Below the pieces are notes generated by a model, which did not search any database, had not been told where the DNA came from, and saw only the letters and a program-made list of their open reading frames with translations. DNA of 64,000 nt from Stutzerimonas stutzeri. GTDB taxonomy: Bacteria > Pseudomonadota > Gammaproteobacteria > Pseudomonadales > Pseudomonadaceae. The first letter of the stretch is position 1; each line of letters starts with the position of its first letter. Of this stretch, positions 63,042 through 64,000 are shown piece after piece. Both the position numbers and the translations under genes were made by a program. The stretch is from positions 1,928,660 to 1,992,659 of the forward strand of contig NZ_CP007441.1 in NCBI RefSeq assembly GCF_000590475.1, in the 5' to 3' direction.

Positions 63042-63871
63042 GCGACAAAAACCAGGCCCAGCAGATGACCGAGGATTGGTGGAACACCGAGATCATCGAT
63101 ATGCAGCCAGGCGTCATTCGCTATCGCGGCTACGCCATTGAGGAGCTGATTGGAAACGTTGGCTTCGCCCAAATGATCTGGTTAATGCTGCGCGGTGACA
63201 TGCCCTCACGAGAGCAGGCGAATCTGCTGGAGGCTGCCTTGATGGCCGCCGTAGACCATGGTCCCCAGGCGCCGAGCATCGCCATCGCGCGCATGGCCAC
63301 CACCTGCGGCGTCGGCCTGAACAGTGCGATGGCCTCTGCCGTCAACGTCCTGGGCGACGTTCACGGTGGTGCCGGTGAACAGGCCGTAGAACTCTACCTG
63401 GACATTGCCGCACGGGTAGAAGCGGGAACTGCACTGGAAGACGCCACCGGTCAAGCGCTCGACGCGTTCATTGAACAGCACGGCAAATTTATTTCCGGAT
63501 TCGGCCACCGCTTCCACCCCGTCGACCCGCGCACCGCGCCGTTGCTGAGGCTGGTTGATCAAGCGGCGGATGCAGGCACCGTGAGCGGGCGATTCGCAAC
63601 TATTGGTCGAGCAGTCGAGGACTGCCTGGAAGCCCGAAAAGGCAAGCGCATACCGATGAATATCGATGGCGCCACAGCGGTCATTTACGCTGAGCTCGGG
63701 TTTCCTGCGCCGTTGGCGAGAGGACTTTTCTGCTTGTCGCGTTCGGTTGGCATCCTCTCCCATGCCTGGGAGCAGACCCAGCAGGGTGGCCGCAATAAAG
63801 GCCCTATCCCACGCCAGTTCATCTGGAGCTATTCAGGCCATCCGCCTCGCTCGCTGAAGGAGGCGCAATGA
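63038..63871 (+). CDS. Citryl-CoA lyase/citrate-synthase-like enzyme
   Basis: This 277-residue protein is a short citrate-synthase-fold enzyme. Catalytic residues can be aligned with citrate synthase: His109 (GDVHGGAGEQ), His157 (GFGHRFHPVDP) and Asp210 (MNIDGATAVIYAELGFP). Without the usual N-terminal region it resembles citryl-CoA lyase-type proteins, which cleave a 3-hydroxyacyl-CoA to acetyl-CoA and an oxo acid. Following a CoA-transferase, cleavage of the new thioester is the likely role. It overlaps the next gene by ATGA. Confidence 0.85.
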   Translation: MSDKNQAQQMTEDWWNTEIIDMQPGVIRYRGYAIEELIGNVGFAQMIWLMLRGDMPSREQANLLEAALMAAVDHGPQAPSIAIARMATTCGVGLNSAMASAVNVLGDVHGGAGEQAVELYLDIAARVEAGTALEDATGQALDAFIEQHGKFISGFGHRFHPVDPRTAPLLRLVDQAADAGTVSGRFATIGRAVEDCLEARKGKRIPMNIDGATAVIYAELGFPAPLARGLFCLSRSVGILSHAWEQTQQGGRNKGPIPRQFIWSYSGHPPRSLKEAQ

Positions 63872-64000
63872 GCTTTTATGCACCGCCGAAGGACCTGCAA
63901 ACTCGTATTTTTACGAGAATGCCTGACGAGTTTTGCCGCCCTAACGGCGATTCCGATTGGATCCGAGCAAACAAACCCGGTCAATCCGTACCGAGCTTTC
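63868..64000 (+). CDS. SMP-30/gluconolactonase-like protein, cut by window edge
   Basis: The final 44 codons (starting MSFYAPPKDLQTRIFTRMPD, then EFCRPNGDSDWI) read like the N-terminus of SMP-30/gluconolactonase/LRE proteins, which are metal-dependent lactone hydrolases. The stretch is too short for active-site residues to be seen, so this is tentative. The ATGA overlap with the previous gene places it in the same operon and hints at a lactone intermediate in the pathway. Confidence 0.6.
   Translation, partial: MSFYAPPKDLQTRIFTRMPDEFCRPNGDSDWIRANKPGQSVPSF

Overview
The window looks like a chromosomal segment of a Pseudomonas-group gammaproteobacterium, most likely the stutzeri group (Stutzerimonas). 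The first 22 kb has the gene order typical of pseudomonads: nudix, idh/icd, cspD, clpS-clpA, infA, bpt-aat, trxB, ftsK-lolA-rarA-crcB-serS, cysG, trpD2-tusEBCD, a Bax-inhibitor family gene and tRNA-Ser. The DNA is GC-rich, with several classic Rho-independent terminators. The species is an inference from gene order and protein resemblance; no database was searched.

Region by region. 1-7.8 kb: TCA-cycle enzymes, a cold-shock protein and the ClpS/ClpA protease pair. 7.8-10.3 kb: two amino-acyl transferases that, with ClpSA, make a near-complete N-degron pathway, followed by thioredoxin reductase. 10.5-18.2 kb: cell division, lipoprotein export, replication-fork maintenance, fluoride export, SerRS and siroheme synthesis. 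18.3-22.7 kb: a glutathionyl-hydroquinone reductase, the Tus sulfur-relay genes and tRNA-Ser(UGA). 22.8-26.7 kb: two transporters, a 56-codon small gene and a four-repeat KGG stress protein, with AT-rich spacers. 27.0-38.9 kb: one tightly packed operon encoding an Alternative Complex III (ActA-F-like) followed by a Sco protein and a caa3-type oxidase of the YSHPxV (A2-like) class. This is a complete quinol-to-oxygen electron-transfer module. 39-50 kb: accessory redox genes (Tat-exported SDR, FAD-Rieske fusion, glutaredoxin 2-like), a DUF1615 lipoprotein, a bacterial homologue of animal CANT1 apyrase, and a formate-dehydrogenase-like molybdoenzyme with a DUF1641 partner.

50-56 kb: a frameshifted AraC regulator, a LysE exporter and a bufferin-type locus. 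An ECF sigma factor (SigF-like) and its NrsF/DUF1109 anti-sigma (frameshifted here) are divergent from bufA1 (DUF2282), bufB (DUF692/MNIO), bufC (DUF2063) and doxX. Both sides of the divergent region carry GTAACC-N16-CGAA promoter-like sites. This is a recently recognised copper-buffering RiPP system. 55.7-57.8 kb: a HAD phosphatase and a DUF2254 membrane protein. 58.1-64 kb: an IclR-controlled catabolic operon (TAXI-TRAP transporter, CaiB-type CoA-transferase, citryl-CoA-lyase-like enzyme, start of an SMP-30-like lactonase). Its promoter overlaps two perfect inverted repeats spaced exactly 20 bp apart, and its substrate is unknown.

The most interesting points are the bufferin locus with its promoter pair and broken anti-sigma gene, the ACIII-caa3 supercluster in a pseudomonad, the CANT1-like nucleotidase, the formate-dehydrogenase homologue with Cys-Gln in place of Cys-His, and the unassigned IclR/TRAP/CoA pathway.
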